From Xanthomarina sp. F2636L (GTDB taxonomy: Bacteria; Bacteroidota; Bacteroidia; Flavobacteriales; Flavobacteriaceae), in NCBI RefSeq assembly GCF_026410195.1, contig NZ_JAPMLM010000065.1, positions 31,869 through 95,868 on the forward strand: DNA of 64,000 nt, written 5' to 3'. This document shows positions 26,553 to 36,811 of the stretch, piece after piece. The position numbers and the translations under genes were made by a program. Each line of letters starts with the position of its first letter. Position 1 is the first letter of the stretch. The notes under the pieces are model-generated. The model made no database searches and was not told the origin of the DNA. It saw only the letters and a program-made list of their open reading frames with translations.

Positions 26553-26583
26553 AAAAAATCCTGCAATTGCAGGATTTTTTTTG
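26553..26583 (+). terminator. rpsU terminator
   Basis: Perfect inverted repeat AAAAAATCCTGCAA / TTGCAGGATTTTTT (26553-26580) with further T residues. The AATCCTGC...GCAGGATT stem is repeated after rpoC at 41146. Confidence 0.9.
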
Positions 26584-26641
26584 TTCAATAGATATCTTCT
26601 TTTTTAAATTCAATATATTTACTAAACAATATCTACTCATC

Positions 26642-27532
26642 ATGCCTTTTAAATCGTTTATAGACTACTTATTACTAGAGAAGAACTACTCTAAACTCAC
26701 AATAAAGGCGTATCAAAATGATTTGACTGAGTTCTTGAATTTTTTAGAATTAGAGTACGATAACAATTTAATTGAAGCTGTCAATTATTCACAAATAAGA
26801 AGTTGGATTGTTTGTTTGGTAGAAAAGAATATCTCTAATAGAAGTATCAATAGGAAAATTTCAGCTTTAAACTCTTATTATAAATTTTTATTAAAAACTG
26901 AAAGTATTCAGGCCAACCCATTGGCAAAACATAAAGCTTTAAAAACGAGTAAAAAAATTCAAGTTCCTTTTTCAGAAAACGAAATTACTAATGTTCTGGA
27001 CGAACTTTTCCATGAAAATGATTTTGAAGGTTTAAGAAACAAGTTAATTATAGAGCTTTTCTATTCCACAGGAATTAGAAGAATAGAATTAGTAAATCTT
27101 AAATTAAAGGATGTTGATTTCTCTAATAAAACATTAAAGGTATTGGGTAAAAGAAACAAGGAACGGTTTGTGCCATTATTACAATCAGTAATAAATACAA
27201 TAAAAGATTACCTAGAACAAAGAAATAAGTTAGAAAGACTAACAAATCCTGAGGTTCTGTTTTTAACAAAAAAAGGAGTTAAAATTTATGAAACACTTGT
27301 TTACCGAATAATAAATGAGTATTTTAGTTTAGCATCTAGTAAGGTAAAAAAGAGTCCACATATATTAAGGCATTCTTTTGCAACCCATTTGCTAAATCAA
27401 GGTGCAGATTTAAATGCTGTTAAAGAACTTTTAGGACATTCTAGTTTAGCTGCTACACAAATTTATACTCATAACAGTATATCCGAATTAAAAAAAGTGT
27501 ATCTAAACACACACCCTAGAAGTAAAAAGTAA
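26642..27532 (+). CDS. Tyrosine recombinase, XerC/XerD-like
   Basis: 296 residues from ATG 26642; the longer open frame starts inside the rpsU terminator and is rejected. N-terminal SAM-like core-binding domain (about 1-90), then the catalytic domain with Arg in TGIRRIEL, Lys in VLGKRNKERFVPL, HILRHSFATHLL (HxxR), LGH and the tyrosine in QIYTHNS: all catalytic residues present. Length and the lack of phage genes favour a housekeeping dimer-resolution recombinase over a mobile-element integrase. Followed 42 bases later by hpf. Confidence 0.88.
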   Translation: MPFKSFIDYLLLEKNYSKLTIKAYQNDLTEFLNFLELEYDNNLIEAVNYSQIRSWIVCLVEKNISNRSINRKISALNSYYKFLLKTESIQANPLAKHKALKTSKKIQVPFSENEITNVLDELFHENDFEGLRNKLIIELFYSTGIRRIELVNLKLKDVDFSNKTLKVLGKRNKERFVPLLQSVINTIKDYLEQRNKLERLTNPEVLFLTKKGVKIYETLVYRIINEYFSLASSKVKKSPHILRHSFATHLLNQGADLNAVKELLGHSSLAATQIYTHNSISELKKVYLNTHPRSKK

Positions 27533-27574
27533 TACAGTAAAACACTAATGTATAATCAAAAAAACAATAGAAGT

Positions 27575-27877
27575 ATGAAAGTAAACACGCAATCAGTCAA
27601 TTTTAATGCAGATAAAAAACTGATAGACTTTGTTCAAAAACGTATGGATAAGTTAGATATGTATTATGATAAAGTAATCAGTTCAGATGTTTATTTAAAA
27701 TTAGATAACACAAGCGATAAAGAAAATAAAATTTTTGAAGCTCGCGTTAATGTTCCAGGGGATAGTTTGGTAGTAAAAAAACAATGTAAAACTTTTGAAG
27801 AAGGAACAGATATGGCTGTAGCCTCCTTAGAAAGACAGCTTAAAAAAAGAAAAGAGAAACTTAGAGCACATTTATAA
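27575..27877 (+). CDS. hpf: Ribosome hibernation/translation inhibitor, HPF/RaiA family
   Basis: 100 residues from the ATG at 27575 (MKVNTQSVNFNADKKL); the ATG at 27548 adds nine unrelated residues. Single S30AE domain (LIDFVQKRMDKLDMYYDKVI, FEARVNVPG, DMAVASLERQLKKRKEK), no long C-terminal tail, so a short-form HPF or YfiA. Binds the 30S decoding region in stationary phase. Its 3' end lies just before the tRNA promoter. Confidence 0.88.
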   Translation: MKVNTQSVNFNADKKLIDFVQKRMDKLDMYYDKVISSDVYLKLDNTSDKENKIFEARVNVPGDSLVVKKQCKTFEEGTDMAVASLERQLKKRKEKLRAHL

Positions 27878-27899
27878 TAAATTTTTCAGAAAAAATGTT

Positions 27900-27928
27900 T
27901 TGAAAAAGAAAATAAATATATACATTTG
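27900..27928 (+). promoter_or_regulatory. Promoter of the tRNA-tuf operon
   Basis: TTG (27900-27902), 18-base spacer, TACATTTG (27921-27928). Confidence 0.75.
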
Positions 27929-27930
27929 CA

Positions 27931-27961
27931 GTCCGTTAGAAATAGCGGGCTTTTTTTTTTG
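27931..27961 (+). terminator. Terminator-like hairpin between promoter and first tRNA
   Basis: GTCCGTT (27931-27937), loop AGAAAT, AGCGGGC (27944-27950), then ten or more T residues. It starts almost at the predicted transcription start and lies before tRNA-Thr, so it could act as an attenuator. Confidence 0.65.
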
Positions 27962-27977
27962 TGAAAAAGGTTTAAAA

Positions 27978-28051
27978 GCCGATGTAGCTCAGCTGGCTAG
28001 AGCAGCTGATTTGTAATCAGCAGGTCGTGGGTTCGAGTCCCTCCATCGGCT
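27978..28051 (+). tRNA. tRNA-Thr (TGT)
   Basis: 74 bases. Acceptor GCCGATG/CATCGGC, anticodon loop TTTGTAA with anticodon TGT, T arm GTGGG-TTCGAGT-CCCTC. CCA is not encoded. Identical to the copy at 47694. Confidence 0.97.
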
Positions 28052-28127
28052 CAAAAATAAATATCTAATTCGTGTGTTTTTAACCGAAAACAGATAAAGT
28101 TCTTTAAAAGAGTGAAACATTTTAATT

Positions 28128-28209
<82 letters not shown>

Positions 28210-28264
28210 CTTTATTTTTAGATACTAAAAATAATTAGAATTAAAATATAGGAAATTAAATATT

Positions 28265-28337
28265 GCGAGAGTAGCTCAGTTGGTAGAGCGTCAGCCTTCC
28301 AAGCTGAATGTCGCCGGTTCGAACCCGGTCTCTCGCT
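28265..28337 (+). tRNA. tRNA-Gly (TCC)
   Basis: 73 bases. Acceptor GCGAGAG/CTCTCGC, anticodon loop CTTCCAA (TCC), T loop TTCGAAC. Confidence 0.97.
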
Positions 28338-28348
28338 CTTTTTTTAAA

Positions 28349-28420
28349 GCCGGTGTAGCTCAGGGGTAGAGCGTTTCCTTGGTAAGGAAGAGGCCACGGG
28401 TTCAATTCCCGTCATTGGCT
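28349..28420 (+). tRNA. tRNA-Thr (GGT)
   Basis: 72 bases. Acceptor GCCGGTG/CATTGGC with two G-U pairs, anticodon loop TTGGTAA (GGT), T loop TTCAATT. Eleven bases after tRNA-Gly. Confidence 0.96.
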
Positions 28421-28490
28421 CTTTTTAAAGCTAAATTAAATTTGAATACACTAATATTATTATATAACTAAGATTAAAATTTTTTAAAAC

Positions 28491-29678
28491 ATGGCAAAGG
28501 CAACTTTCGATCGTTCAAAACCACACTTAAACATTGGTACAATTGGACACGTAGATCACGGTAAAACAACTTTAACTGCTGCTATTACTAAAGTATTAGC
28601 TGATGCAGGTTATTCAGAGGCAAGATCATTTGATCAAATTGATAATGCACCAGAAGAAAAAGAAAGAGGTATTACAATTAATACTTCACACGTAGAATAT
28701 GCAACACTTAATCGTCATTACGCTCACGTAGACTGTCCAGGTCACGCGGATTACGTAAAGAACATGGTTACAGGTGCGGCTCAAATGGATGGTGCAATTC
28801 TTGTGGTTGCTTCAACTGATGGTCCAATGCCTCAAACTCGTGAGCATATCCTATTAGGACGTCAAGTAGGTATTCCTCGTATCGTTGTATTTATGAACAA
28901 AGTAGATATGGTGGATGATCCAGAATTATTAGAGTTAGTTGAGATGGAAATCCGTGACTTATTATCTTTCTACGAGTACGATGGAGATAATGGTCCTGTA
29001 GTTCAGGGGTCTGCTTTAGGAGCTCTTAACGGTGAACAAAAATGGGTTGATACAGTTCTTGAGTTAATGGAAGCTGTTGATAATTGGATTGAAGAGCCTT
29101 TACGTGAGGTTGATAAGCCTTTCTTGATGCCAATCGAAGATGTATTCTCTATTACTGGTCGTGGAACTGTAGCTACAGGTCGTATCGAAACTGGTATTGC
29201 TAATACAGGGGATCCTGTTGAAATTATTGGTATGGGAGCTGAAAAATTAACTTCTACTATTACAGGAATTGAAATGTTCCGTCAAATATTAGATAGAGGA
29301 GAAGCTGGAGATAATGCAGGTATCTTATTAAGAGGTGTTGATAAATCTCAAATCTCTAGAGGTATGGTTATTGTTAAACCAGGTTCAGTAACACCACACC
29401 AGAAATTTAAAGCTGAGGTTTATATCCTTAAGAAAGAAGAAGGAGGACGTCATACACCATTCCATAATAACTATCGTCCACAGTTCTACGTACGTACGAC
29501 TGATGTAACTGGGAATATTGCACTTCCTGACGGAGTTGAAATGGTTATGCCTGGAGACAACTTAACTATTACTGTTGAATTAATTCAGCCTATCGCAATG
29601 AACGTAGGTTTACGTTTCGCAATCCGTGAAGGTGGACGTACAGTAGGAGCAGGTCAGGTAACTGAAATTTTAGACTAA
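28491..29678 (+). CDS. tuf: Elongation factor Tu
   Basis: 395 residues, full length. GTPase motifs [10 protein letters not shown] (about 19-28), RGITINTSH switch, [16 protein letters not shown]; domains 2 and 3 follow ([34 protein letters not shown]). Delivers aminoacyl-tRNA to the ribosome. Sits directly behind four tRNA genes and before tRNA-Trp and secE, the standard tufB-type arrangement. The leader TTTTTTAAAAC before the ATG has no Shine-Dalgarno. Confidence 0.98.
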   Translation: MAKATFDRSKPHLNIGTIGHVDHGKTTLTAAITKVLADAGYSEARSFDQIDNAPEEKERGITINTSHVEYATLNRHYAHVDCPGHADYVKNMVTGAAQMDGAILVVASTDGPMPQTREHILLGRQVGIPRIVVFMNKVDMVDDPELLELVEMEIRDLLSFYEYDGDNGPVVQGSALGALNGEQKWVDTVLELMEAVDNWIEEPLREVDKPFLMPIEDVFSITGRGTVATGRIETGIANTGDPVEIIGMGAEKLTSTITGIEMFRQILDRGEAGDNAGILLRGVDKSQISRGMVIVKPGSVTPHQKFKAEVYILKKEEGGRHTPFHNNYRPQFYVRTTDVTGNIALPDGVEMVMPGDNLTITVELIQPIAMNVGLRFAIREGGRTVGAGQVTEILD

Positions 29679-29702
29679 TAAAGTTTAATAAAATATATGG
29701 TT

Positions 29703-29729
29703 AAGGTATTTCGTTTTTCGGAATGCCTT
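29703..29729 (+). other. Hairpin between tuf and tRNA-Trp
   Basis: AAGGTATTTCG / CGGAATGCCTT, 11 pairs with a TTTTT loop, followed by only a weak T tract. More likely an RNA processing or 3'-end protection site than a full terminator. Confidence 0.5.
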
Positions 29730-29740
29730 GACTTGTATTT

Positions 29741-29813
29741 ACGGGTTTAGCTCAGTTGGTAGAGCACTGGTCTCCAAAACCAGGTGTCGGGAGTTCGAGT
29801 CTCTCAACCCGTG
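29741..29813 (+). tRNA. tRNA-Trp (CCA)
   Basis: 73 bases. Acceptor ACGGGTT/AACCCGT, anticodon loop CTCCAAA (CCA), T loop TTCGAGT, discriminator G. Confidence 0.97.
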
Positions 29814-29830
29814 CAAATAAATATATTATA

Positions 29831-30028
29831 ATGGCAGGAATTATAACCTATATAAAAGAATCATTTGGAGAATTAAAGAACAATGTTACTTGGCCTACAA
29901 TGGCTGAGGGACAAAGTTTAACAGTTTTAGTAGCTGTGTTCTCTATCATTTTTTCCTTAGCAATTTGGGGTGTAGATACGGTTTTTAGTAAAGTTGTCGG
30001 ATTCTATTTTAAATTCATTAACGGTTAA
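29831..30028 (+). CDS. secE: Preprotein translocase subunit SecE
   Basis: 65 residues from ATG 29831; the longer open frame reads through tRNA-Trp and is rejected. Single-helix SecE: conserved amphipathic stretch (SFGELKNNVTWPT) then one membrane helix (about 31-52). Part of SecYEG in the inner membrane. Lies between tRNA-Trp and nusG as in most bacteria. Confidence 0.95.
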   Translation: MAGIITYIKESFGELKNNVTWPTMAEGQSLTVLVAVFSIIFSLAIWGVDTVFSKVVGFYFKFING

Positions 30029-30039
30029 AAAAAGATTTT

Positions 30040-30594
30040 ATGTCTGAAGGGAATGAGAAAAGATGGTATGTTGTTCGTGCTGTAAGTGGTCAAGAGAATA
30101 AAATTAAAGCTTACATCGAAACAGAAATAGCTCGATTGGGTTTAGAGGATTATGTTGACCAAGTTTTAGTTCCAACCGAAAAAGTAATTCAAATACGTAA
30201 CGGAAAAAAAATAAACAAAGAAAAAGTTTATTTTCCAGGTTACATTATGGTTAAGGCTAATCTAACCGGAGAAATACCACATATTATAAAATCTGTAACC
30301 AATGTTATTGGGTTTTTAGGTGAAACAAAAGGTGGGGATCCAGTACCATTAAGACAATCTGAAGTAAACAGAATGTTAGGTAAGGTGGATGAATTAACTG
30401 TAGATGCAGATTCAAGTGTAGCTATACCATTCACTAAAGGAGAGACCGTAAAAGTTATTGATGGGCCATTCAATGGATTTGATGGAACTATTGAAAACAT
30501 AAACGAAGAAAAGCGTAAGCTTGAAGTAATGGTTAAGATTTTTGGAAGAAAAACACCATTAGAGTTAAGTTATATGCAAGTTGAAAAAGTATAA
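30040..30594 (+). CDS. nusG: Transcription termination/antitermination protein NusG
   Basis: 184 residues. NGN domain (KRWYVVRAVSGQENKIKAYIE; VLVPTEKV; VYFPGYIMVKA; IGFLGETKGGDPVPL) followed by a KOW domain (TKGETVKVIDGPFNGFDGTIENI). Binds RNA polymerase clamp and couples it to Rho or ribosomes. Eleven bases after secE. Confidence 0.96.
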   Translation: MSEGNEKRWYVVRAVSGQENKIKAYIETEIARLGLEDYVDQVLVPTEKVIQIRNGKKINKEKVYFPGYIMVKANLTGEIPHIIKSVTNVIGFLGETKGGDPVPLRQSEVNRMLGKVDELTVDADSSVAIPFTKGETVKVIDGPFNGFDGTIENINEEKRKLEVMVKIFGRKTPLELSYMQVEKV

Positions 30595-30673
30595 TAATTG
30601 TTACAAATATATATTAAGTGTAGTTCTTAAGCTTCAAAAAAATAGAATTACATAAAAAACTAAATTATTAAAA

Positions 30674-31114
30674 ATGGCAAAAGAGTTAAGTAAAGTAGTT
30701 AAACTACAAGTAAGGGGAGGTGCAGCGAATCCGTCGCCACCGGTTGGACCCGCTTTAGGTGCCGCTGGAGTGAATATCATGGAATTCTGTAAGCAGTTTA
30801 ATGCTAGAACCCAAGATAAACCTGGTAAAGTTTTACCAGTTGTGATTTCGGTTTTCAAAGACAAATCATTTGACTTTGTAATCAAAACACCACCTGCAGC
30901 TGTACAATTATTAGAAGCGGCCAAAGCAAAAAAAGGTTCAGGAGAGCCACATATTAAGAAAGTTGCAAGAGTTTCTTGGGATCAAGTTAGAACCATTGCA
31001 GAAGACAAAATGCAAGATTTAAATGCATTTACTATAGATGCAGCTATGAAAATGGTAGCAGGTACTGCAAGATCAATGGGTATAACTGTAAAAGGTGGCG
31101 AAGCCCCTAATTAA
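30674..31114 (+). CDS. rplK: 50S ribosomal protein uL11
   Basis: 146 residues. N-terminal thiostrepton-region proline helix ([20 protein letters not shown]) and C-terminal RNA-binding domain ([23 protein letters not shown]). A 79-base gap separates it from nusG; in many bacteria L1 regulates rplKA there, but no convincing L1-site mimic was identified. Confidence 0.97.
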   Translation: MAKELSKVVKLQVRGGAANPSPPVGPALGAAGVNIMEFCKQFNARTQDKPGKVLPVVISVFKDKSFDFVIKTPPAAVQLLEAAKAKKGSGEPHIKKVARVSWDQVRTIAEDKMQDLNAFTIDAAMKMVAGTARSMGITVKGGEAPN

Positions 31115-31131
31115 TCTAAAAAATTTTTAAA

Positions 31132-31821
31132 ATGGCAAGATTAACAAAGAAACAAAAAGAAGCTTTAGCAAAAATAGAAAAAGGTAAAATTTATTCTGTT
31201 ACTGAAGCTTCAGCATTAGTAAAAGATATAACCAATACAAAATTTGATGCTTCTGTTGATATAGCAGTTCGTTTAGGAGTAGACCCTAGAAAAGCAAATC
31301 AAATGGTAAGAGGAGTTGTAACACTACCTCATGGTACTGGTAAAGACGTAAAAGTTTTAGCATTAGTAACTCCAGATAAGGAAGCAGAAGCAAAAGAAGC
31401 AGGAGCTGACTATGTAGGTTTAGACGAATATCTTGATAAAATCAAAGGTGGTTGGACAGACGTAGACGTTATTGTAACTATGCCTAGCGTTATGGGTAAA
31501 TTAGGTCCTTTAGGACGTGTATTAGGTCCTCGTGGCTTAATGCCAAACCCAAAAACAGGTACTGTAACTATGGACGTAGCTAAAGCAGTAAGCGATGTGA
31601 AAGCTGGTAAAATTGACTTTAAAGTTGATAAAACTGGTATTGTTCACGCTTCAATTGGAAAAGCATCTTTTAGTGCTGATAAAATTGTAGATAACGCAAA
31701 CGAATTATTACAAACATTAATGAAACTAAAACCAACTGCAGCTAAAGGAGTTTATGTAAAAAGCATTTTTATGTCTTCTACTATGAGTCCAAGTATCGCT
31801 GTTGATCCTAAAATCGGTTAA
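31132..31821 (+). CDS. rplA: 50S ribosomal protein uL1
   Basis: 229 residues, full length: [61 protein letters not shown]. Forms the mobile L1 stalk; 17 bases after rplK. Confidence 0.97.
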   Translation: MARLTKKQKEALAKIEKGKIYSVTEASALVKDITNTKFDASVDIAVRLGVDPRKANQMVRGVVTLPHGTGKDVKVLALVTPDKEAEAKEAGADYVGLDEYLDKIKGGWTDVDVIVTMPSVMGKLGPLGRVLGPRGLMPNPKTGTVTMDVAKAVSDVKAGKIDFKVDKTGIVHASIGKASFSADKIVDNANELLQTLMKLKPTAAKGVYVKSIFMSSTMSPSIAVDPKIG

Positions 31822-31840
31822 GTAGTTTAAAACTTTTATT

Positions 31841-32362
31841 ATGACAAGAGAAGAAAAATCACAAGTAATCGAAGAATTAACTGCACAATTAGCTGATAAT
31901 GCAAATATTTATTTAGCAGATATATCAGGATTAAATGCAGCTAGTACTTCAAACTTACGTCGTGCTTGCTTTAAAGCAAACGTAAAGTTAGCAGTTGTTA
32001 AAAATACCTTGCTTGCAAAAGCAATGGAGGCCTCAGAAAAAGATTTTGGAGACCTTCCTTCTACATTAAAAGGAAATACTTCAGTAATGTATTCTGAGAC
32101 TGGTAATGCTCCAGCTAAAATAATAGATACTTTCCGTAAAAAATCAGATAAACCTCTTTTAAAAGGAGCATTTATTGAGGAAGCTATTTATATTGGCGAT
32201 GATCAACTAGATTCTTTAGTTAACATTAAATCTAAAGAAGAAGTTATTGGAGATATTATTGGATTATTACAATCTCCTGCTAAAAATGTTATTTCAGCAC
32301 TTAAATCAAGTGGTGGTAAACTGGCAGGTATCATTAAAACATTATCCGAAAAAGAAGGATAA
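31841..32362 (+). CDS. rplJ: 50S ribosomal protein uL10
   Basis: 173 residues: MTREEKSQVIEELTAQL, LRRACFKANVKLAVVKNTLLAKAM, and a C-terminal helix (NVISALKSSGGKLAGIIKTLSEK) that anchors bL12 dimers. Base of the ribosomal stalk. Confidence 0.96.
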   Translation: MTREEKSQVIEELTAQLADNANIYLADISGLNAASTSNLRRACFKANVKLAVVKNTLLAKAMEASEKDFGDLPSTLKGNTSVMYSETGNAPAKIIDTFRKKSDKPLLKGAFIEEAIYIGDDQLDSLVNIKSKEEVIGDIIGLLQSPAKNVISALKSSGGKLAGIIKTLSEKEG

Positions 32363-32426
32363 TTTAAACGTGTACGCACTTAATTACAATTATATTATTA
32401 TTAAAATTTATTAAAACGATAGAAAA

Positions 32427-32801
32427 ATGGCAGATTTAAAAGATTTCGCAGAACAATTAGTTAACTTAACAGTAAAAGAAGTAAACGAATTAGCAACTAT
32501 ATTAAAAGATGAGTATGGTATCGAGCCTGCAGCTGCTGCTGTAGCTATGGCTGGTCCTGCTGCTGGTGGTGGAGACGCTGCTGATGAGCAAACAGAATTT
32601 GATGTTATCCTTAAAGCGGCTGGTGGTTCTAAATTAGCAGTTGTAAAATTAGTTAAAGAATTAACTGGTTTAGGATTAAAAGAAGCTAAAGGTTTAGTTG
32701 ATGAAGCACCAAGTGCAATCAAAGAAGCAGTTTCTAAAGATGAAGCTGAAGCATTAAAAGCTCAGTTAGAAGAAGCTGGAGCTGAGGTTGAGCTTAAATA
32801 A
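32427..32801 (+). CDS. rplL: 50S ribosomal protein bL12
   Basis: 124 residues. N-terminal dimerisation domain, Ala/Gly-rich hinge (about 35-52) and the C-terminal factor-binding domain with [20 protein letters not shown] and [15 protein letters not shown]. Directly follows rplJ. Confidence 0.97.
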   Translation: MADLKDFAEQLVNLTVKEVNELATILKDEYGIEPAAAAVAMAGPAAGGGDAADEQTEFDVILKAAGGSKLAVVKLVKELTGLGLKEAKGLVDEAPSAIKEAVSKDEAEALKAQLEEAGAEVELK

Positions 32802-32825
32802 GCTTAACAACCAAAATTAACAAAG

Positions 32826-32889
32826 GTTTAGGTCTGGAGAGTGCTCTCTAAGACCTAGACCATTTGTCGTATATAGCCAGTAGGCTATA
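32826..32889 (+). promoter_or_regulatory. Two hairpins in the rplL-rpoB gap
   Basis: First: GTTTAGGTCT-GGAGAG / CTCTCT-A-AGACCTAGAC (32826-32860), a 16-pair stem with one bulge and a tiny loop. Second: TATAGCC-AGTA-GGCTATA (32872-32889). A T run starts about nine bases later. The position matches known attenuator/RNase III sites that lower rpoBC relative to rplJL in other bacteria. Confidence 0.65.
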
Positions 32890-32926
32890 AACAAACATTT
32901 TTTTTTAATCAAAATTTCGTCCATTG

Positions 32927-35900
32927 ATGTTAATAACACAAGCTGAAAGATTAAACTTCTCGTCTATTGTAAATAGAACAGAGTATCCAGATTTTATGGA
33001 TATTCAGATTAAATCCTTCCAGGATTTTTTCCAGTTAGAAACGAAATCAGAAGAAAGAGGTAATGAAGGTCTATATAATACCTTCATGGAAAACTTCCCA
33101 ATAACAGACACTCGTAATCAATTCGTACTAGAATTTTTAGATTACTTTATCGATCCACCTAGATATACTATTGAAGAATGTATTGAAAGAGGACTTACAT
33201 ATAGCGTTCCACTTAAGGCTAGATTAAAACTTTATTGTACAGACCCTGAACATGAGGATTTCGAAACCATTGTTCAAGATGTGTACTTAGGTACAATTCC
33301 TTATATGACACCTTCTGGTACATTCTGTATCAACGGTGCAGAACGTGTTGTTGTTTCTCAATTACATCGTTCTCCTGGTGTGTTTTTTGGACAATCTTTT
33401 CATGCAAATGGAACTAAATTATATTCTGCAAGAGTTATTCCTTTTAAAGGATCTTGGATTGAATTCGCTACAGATATTAACCAAGTCATGTATGCGTATA
33501 TTGATAGAAAGAAAAAATTACCAGTAACAACTCTTTTTAGAGCTATTGGTTTTGAGCGCGATAAAGACATTCTTGAAATATTCGACCTTGCTGAAGAAAT
33601 TAAAGTTTCAAAAGCAGGATTGAAAAAAGTTCAGGGACGTAAGCTTGCTGCTCGTGTACTTAATACATGGCATGAAGATTTTGTTGATGAAGATACTGGT
33701 GAAGTTGTATCTATTGAACGTAACGAAATTATTCTTGATCGTGATACTGTTTTAGATAAAGACAATATTGAAGAAATTCTTGAAACTAGCGTAAAAACAA
33801 TTCTTTTACACAAAGAAAGTGCGCAACAAGGAGATTACGCAATTATCCACAATACCTTACAAAAAGATCCAACAAACTCTGAAAAAGAAGCTGTTGAACA
33901 TATCTATAGACAACTACGTAATGCTGAGCCGCCAGATGAGGAAACAGCACGTGGTATTATAGATAAATTATTCTTTAGTGACCAACGTTATTCTCTTGGA
34001 GAGGTAGGTCGTTATAGAATGAACAAGAAATTAGGTCTTGATATTGGAATGGATAAGCAAGTGCTTACTAAAGAAGATATTATTACCATTATAAAATACT
34101 TAATAGAACTTATCAACTCGAAAGCAGAGATTGATGATATTGATCACTTATCTAACCGTCGTGTACGTACAGTTGGTGAGCAGTTATCATCTCAATTTGG
34201 AGTTGGTTTAGCTCGTATGGCTCGTACTATTCGTGAAAGAATGAATGTACGTGATAACGAAGTCTTTACACCTATAGATTTAATTAACGCTAAGACTTTA
34301 TCGTCTGTAATTAATTCTTTCTTTGGGACTAACCAGTTGTCTCAATTCATGGACCAAACCAATCCACTTGCAGAAATTACGCACAAACGTCGTTTATCTG
34401 CATTAGGGCCAGGTGGTTTATCTCGTGAAAGAGCTGGTTTCGAAGTACGTGACGTTCACTATACGCACTACGGAAGACTTTGTCCAATTGAAACTCCTGA
34501 GGGACCAAATATTGGTCTTATTTCTTCACTTTCAGTATTTGCTAAAGTGAACTCCATGGGATTCATAGAAACACCGTATAGAAAAGTAACAGATGGTGTT
34601 GTAGATATAAAAAGCACACCAATATATTTAAGTGCGGAAGAAGAAGAAGACCAAATGATTGCGCAAGCAACCGTAAGTGTCGATGATAAAGGAAAAATTC
34701 TTCACGACAAGGTAATTGCTAGAATGGAAGGCGATTTTCCTGTGGTAGAGCCAAACCAAATTCATTATACAGACGTTGCTCCAAACCAGATTGCTTCAAT
34801 TTCAGCTTCATTAATTCCTTTCTTGGAACATGATGATGCGAATAGAGCCTTGATGGGATCCAACATGATGCGTCAAGCAGTTCCTTTATTACGTCCGCAA
34901 GCTCCTATTGTTGGAACCGGATTAGAAAGACAAGTAGCTTCAGATTCTCGTGTTTTAATTAATGCAGAAGGAAACGGTGTTGTAGAGTATGTAGATGCAA
35001 ACGAAATTACTATTAAATACGATAGAACTGAAGACGAAGCAAAAGTAAGCTTCGATAGCGAAACTAAAACCTATCCATTAGTTAAGTTTAGAAAAACGAA
35101 CCAAGGTACGTCTATCAACTTAAAACCTATTGTAGTAAAAGGTGATAAAGTTGCTAAGGGTCAAGTACTTTGTGAAGGTTATGCTACTCAAAAAGGAGAA
35201 TTAGCTTTAGGAAGAAATATGAAAGTAGCCTTTATGCCTTGGAAAGGGTATAACTTTGAGGATGCAATTGTAATTTCTGAAGAAGTTGTTAGAAATGATG
35301 TTTTTACATCTATCCATATTGATGAGTATTCTCTTGAAGTTAGAGACACTAAACTAGGTAACGAAGAACTGACAAATGATATTCCTAACGTTTCAGAAGA
35401 GGCAACAAAAGACCTTGATGAACATGGAATGATTCGTATTGGAGCCGAGGTGAAGCCTGGAGATATCCTTATAGGAAAAATTACTCCAAAAGGAGAAAGT
35501 GATCCAACACCAGAAGAAAAATTATTACGAGCTATTTTTGGTGATAAAGCTGGAGATGTTAAAGATGCATCTTTAAAAGCGTCACCATCATTAAATGGTG
35601 TAGTAATAGATAAAAAACTTTTTGCTCGTGCCGTTAAAGATAAACGTAAACGTGCAAAAGATAAAGAAGATATCGCTCAATTAGAAGGGATTTACGATAA
35701 GAAATTCGACGATTTAAAAGATGTTTTAGTTGATAAACTCTTTGCAATTGTAGGAGGAAAAACAGCTCAAGGTATCTTTAACGATTTAGGAGAAGAAGTA
35801 TTACCAAAAGGTAAAAAATATACTCTTAAAATGTTAAACTCTGTAGACGATTATACGCATTTAACTAGCGGAACTTGGACTACAGATGATTATACAAATA

Positions 35901-36739
35901 AATTAGTTGCCGACTTAATTCACAACTACAAGATTAAAGAAAACGACTTACAAGGTTCTTTACGCCGTGAGAAGTTTACTATTTCTGTAGGAGACGAATT
36001 ACCAGCAGGAATAATTAAACTTGCTAAAGTGTATATCGCTAAAAAACGTAAACTAAAAGTAGGAGATAAAATGGCAGGGCGTCACGGTAACAAGGGTATT
36101 GTTGCACGTATCGTTCGTCAAGAAGATATGCCTTTCTTAGAAGATGGAACGCCAGTAGATATTGTATTAAACCCACTTGGTGTACCTTCTCGTATGAACA
36201 TTGGTCAGATTTATGAAACTGTTCTTGGTTGGGCTGGACAAAAATTAGGACGTACTTATGCAACACCTATTTTTGACGGAGCTTCTCTAGATCAAATTAA
36301 TGGATATACAGACGAAGCTGGAATTCCAAGGTTTGGTCATACCTATCTATACGATGGTGGAACAGGAGATCGTTTTGATCAACCTGCAACAGTTGGAGTT
36401 ATCTATATGTTGAAATTAGGACATATGGTTGACGATAAAATGCACGCACGTTCTATAGGACCTTACTCTTTAATAACTCAACAACCTCTTGGTGGTAAAG
36501 CACAATTTGGTGGACAACGTTTTGGAGAGATGGAGGTTTGGGCTCTTGAAGCCTATGGAGCATCTGCAACTTTAAGAGAAATATTGACCGTTAAATCTGA
36601 TGATGTTATTGGTAGAGCTAAAACTTACGAAAGTATAGTTAAAGGAGAACCAATGCCTGAACCTGGATTACCAGAATCATTCAACGTACTTATGCACGAA
36701 TTGAAAGGTTTAGGATTAGACATCAGATTAGAGGAATAA
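32927..36739 (+). CDS. rpoB: RNA polymerase subunit beta
   Basis: 1270 residues from ATG 32927 (a TTG at 32924 immediately precedes it). Full-length Bacteroidota beta subunit, starting [14 protein letters not shown] and ending [13 protein letters not shown]. The rifampicin pocket (about residue 470 on) reads [24 protein letters not shown]; the Asp, His and Ser positions most often changed in resistance are wild type. Catalytic/hybrid-binding [12 protein letters not shown] is intact. Confidence 0.98.
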   Translation: MLITQAERLNFSSIVNRTEYPDFMDIQIKSFQDFFQLETKSEERGNEGLYNTFMENFPITDTRNQFVLEFLDYFIDPPRYTIEECIERGLTYSVPLKARLKLYCTDPEHEDFETIVQDVYLGTIPYMTPSGTFCINGAERVVVSQLHRSPGVFFGQSFHANGTKLYSARVIPFKGSWIEFATDINQVMYAYIDRKKKLPVTTLFRAIGFERDKDILEIFDLAEEIKVSKAGLKKVQGRKLAARVLNTWHEDFVDEDTGEVVSIERNEIILDRDTVLDKDNIEEILETSVKTILLHKESAQQGDYAIIHNTLQKDPTNSEKEAVEHIYRQLRNAEPPDEETARGIIDKLFFSDQRYSLGEVGRYRMNKKLGLDIGMDKQVLTKEDIITIIKYLIELINSKAEIDDIDHLSNRRVRTVGEQLSSQFGVGLARMARTIRERMNVRDNEVFTPIDLINAKTLSSVINSFFGTNQLSQFMDQTNPLAEITHKRRLSALGPGGLSRERAGFEVRDVHYTHYGRLCPIETPEGPNIGLISSLSVFAKVNSMGFIETPYRKVTDGVVDIKSTPIYLSAEEEEDQMIAQATVSVDDKGKILHDKVIARMEGDFPVVEPNQIHYTDVAPNQIASISASLIPFLEHDDANRALMGSNMMRQAVPLLRPQAPIVGTGLERQVASDSRVLINAEGNGVVEYVDANEITIKYDRTEDEAKVSFDSETKTYPLVKFRKTNQGTSINLKPIVVKGDKVAKGQVLCEGYATQKGELALGRNMKVAFMPWKGYNFEDAIVISEEVVRNDVFTSIHIDEYSLEVRDTKLGNEELTNDIPNVSEEATKDLDEHGMIRIGAEVKPGDILIGKITPKGESDPTPEEKLLRAIFGDKAGDVKDASLKASPSLNGVVIDKKLFARAVKDKRKRAKDKEDIAQLEGIYDKKFDDLKDVLVDKLFAIVGGKTAQGIFNDLGEEVLPKGKKYTLKMLNSVDDYTHLTSGTWTTDDYTNKLVADLIHNYKIKENDLQGSLRREKFTISVGDELPAGIIKLAKVYIAKKRKLKVGDKMAGRHGNKGIVARIVRQEDMPFLEDGTPVDIVLNPLGVPSRMNIGQIYETVLGWAGQKLGRTYATPIFDGASLDQINGYTDEAGIPRFGHTYLYDGGTGDRFDQPATVGVIYMLKLGHMVDDKMHARSIGPYSLITQQPLGGKAQFGGQRFGEMEVWALEAYGASATLREILTVKSDDVIGRAKTYESIVKGEPMPEPGLPESFNVLMHELKGLGLDIRLEE

Positions 36740-36751
36740 TAAAATAGTTTA

Positions 36752-36790
36752 CAGTATTCAGTCAGCAGTAAGTACTGCGACTGAATACTG
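36752..36790 (+). repeat. Large inverted repeat between rpoB and rpoC
   Basis: CAGTATTCAGTC-A-GCAGTA / TACTGC-GACTGAATACTG: an 18-pair stem with one bulged A and an AG turn, followed by another ATACTG copy. It fills most of the 72-base rpoB-rpoC gap. The ATTCAGT/ACTGAAT words resemble short interspersed repeats of many Bacteroidota. Confidence 0.85.
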
Positions 36791-36811
36791 AATACTGAAA
36801 ACTATAAAGAA

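Noticed and set aside
26642..27532. Integrase of a mobile element
   Set aside because: Catalytic residues and length fit XerC/D; no att sites, phage or transposon genes adjoin.
30634..30924. Reverse frame inside rplK, and similar reverse frames in rplL, rpoB and rpoC
   Set aside because: Antisense shadows of ribosomal and polymerase genes with strong codon bias on the + strand.
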